From Albibacterium profundi (GTDB taxonomy: Bacteria > Bacteroidota > Bacteroidia > Sphingobacteriales > Sphingobacteriaceae), in contig NZ_JBBVGT010000002.1 in assembly GCF_042159835.1 (NCBI RefSeq), positions 558,001 to 622,000 on the forward strand: DNA of 64,000 bases, read 5' to 3'. Under the pieces are notes generated by a model. The model worked only from the letters and a program-made list of their open reading frames with translations. It did not search any database and was not told the DNA's origin. How positions within the stretch are numbered: position 1 is the stretch's first letter; each line of letters starts with the position of its first letter. This document shows positions 63,320 through 64,000 of this stretch, piece by piece. The position numbers were made by a program, and so were the translations under genes.

Positions 63320-64000
63320 TTAATCGAAACCCAAATTAAAATCTTTCCGAAGTTGATCGAGCATCGGATTCTTGGCAACCATAGCCTGGTACTTTTCGGT
63401 ATCAGTCACTGGCTTTCTGACCGTAGTTGATTTTTGGAGTACGGGGATGAGATCGACTTTAAAATTATTAAGACCCTGACGAATGAAATTAAGAATATCG
63501 ATCTTCGATTCAAATAGAAGCTGCTGTTGAATTTGATTTTCCACAATAACGTCAACCTTATAATTTTCCTTTAGCATCGGAACGTTGGCGGTCATCAAAG
63601 TAAAAAGGCTTATTTTTCCTTCTTCTTTCGCCACTAAAGCAAATTTTTTCCACAACTGAAGGAATTTCTCCTGGTCGAACGGCTCTTCTCCTTCTCCTTG
63701 AATGTATTGAGGATCCTTGTTCGGTGACCCATCATCCGCTTTCTCATCAAAGACTGTGTTGAGATTCGGGATATTAGTCGTCAAATTAATATCCGCCAAT
63801 TTGGGAATGACGAGTTTGGGCTTCGCAACTGGACGCTCTGCTTCCGCTGAAAGGGCAGAACTTGCAGGCAACGCACTATTTTCTGGCGAGACACGGTCTT
63901 TTGATTGAGATGCATGCGGCGATGTAACCGTCGGCACATCACTTTCCTTCGCTTTATCTTGTTCAGGCGACTTGGTTATGGAAGTTTTTTTTTTAGCGGC
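63320..64000 (-). CDS. dnaX: DNA polymerase III subunit gamma/tau, C-terminal part (runs off the right edge)
   Basis: The frame is open across the right boundary, so only the C-terminal ~226 codons are present and the true start is outside the window. The visible part is a Ser/Pro/Lys-rich linker followed by a globular C-terminal domain (LWKKFALVAKEEGKISLF and ENYKVDVIVENQIQQQLL), ending NPMLDQLRKDFNLGFD, which matches Bacteroidota DnaX tails. The GTG at 63937 is not the start. The AAA+ domain that would confirm the call lies beyond the edge. Confidence 0.8.
   Translation of the reverse strand, partial: AAKKKTSITKSPEQDKAKESDVPTVTSPHASQSKDRVSPENSALPASSALSAEAERPVAKPKLVIPKLADINLTTNIPNLNTVFDEKADDGSPNKDPQYIQGEGEEPFDQEKFLQLWKKFALVAKEEGKISLFTLMTANVPMLKENYKVDVIVENQIQQQLLFESKIDILNFIRQGLNNFKVDLIPVLQKSTTVRKPVTDTEKYQAMVAKNPMLDQLRKDFNLGFD

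Noticed and set aside
1..64000. CRISPR arrays, insertion sequences, phage genes, tRNA or rRNA genes
   Set aside because: No regularly spaced repeats, transposase, integrase or capsid genes, and no cloverleaf or rRNA sequence were recognised by eye; a dedicated scan (tRNAscan, ISfinder, CRISPR finder) would be needed for certainty.

Overview
The window is a contiguous piece of a Bacteroidota chromosome, most likely a Sphingobacteriales / Sphingobacteriaceae member (Sphingobacterium, Pedobacter or Olivibacter relatives). The reasons are a moderate-to-low G+C, A/T-rich gaps, few Shine-Dalgarno sequences, several matches to the Bacteroidota -7 promoter box TAnnTTTG, and family types typical of that phylum: long NusB, Rho with a disordered N-terminal insertion, WbqC, DUF1573 lipoprotein, YbbR next to CoaE, GH125 mannosidase, and a SufBCDSE operon. 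There is no rRNA, tRNA, CRISPR array, insertion sequence or prophage that I can see. The genome placement is inference from gene content only.

Layout. 1-3.8 kb: envelope genes (outer-membrane-type protein, WbqC-like protein, LpxL-like acyltransferase, GT2 glycosyltransferase) and aroQ. 3.9-7.1 kb: GH125 alpha-mannosidase overlapping murI, then a fumarylacetoacetate-hydrolase family enzyme. 7.2-12.5 kb: cold-shock protein, fructose-bisphosphate aldolase, accD, a small acidic protein, an IscS/NifS-type cysteine desulfurase and a phosphoglucosamine mutase. 12.7-19.5 kb: PAP2 phosphatase and ZIP transporter; then, on the minus strand, a beta-CASP-like metallo-hydrolase, coaE, YbbR, yajC, a DUF1573 lipoprotein, nusB and a Leu/Glu-type amino-acid dehydrogenase. 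19.6-29.6 kb: ABC exporter, ung, an Lrp regulator, the sufBCDSE iron-sulfur operon and pyrF. 29.8-44.6 kb: rho, pssA, folK, sppA, a PolX-type protein, DUF4254, a GT9 heptosyltransferase-like protein, sixA, dprA, rsmG, a GT2, tgt, lptF/G and an EamA exporter. 44.6-45.9 kb is a 1.3-kb stretch without a convincing gene. 45.9-55.7 kb: a large metalloprotease/propeller/barrel protein, LapA-like protein, esterase, lipoprotein, a membrane Fe-S reductase pair, an OmpA lipoprotein, icd and a signal-peptidase-like lipoprotein. 55.8-60.2 kb: a small acidic protein and hutUIG. 60.2-64 kb: a short unexplained ORF with inverted repeats, a TlpA-type thioredoxin lipoprotein, an exported MBL-fold hydrolase, and the 3' part of dnaX running off the right edge.

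Most of the window is ordinary housekeeping sequence. The points most worth a second look are enzymes whose family signature is present but whose key residues are changed: a PolX lacking two of three polymerase aspartates but with an intact PHP domain, a signal-peptidase-I-like lipoprotein with Phe in place of the catalytic Lys, an amino-acid dehydrogenase with Asn in place of the catalytic Lys, a tRNA-guanine transglycosylase without its zinc cysteines, and an ABC exporter with Asp for the Walker B glutamate. The 1.3-kb geneless stretch carries a strong base skew and traces of a decayed reading frame. I found no clear new defence, mobile or multi-gene system.
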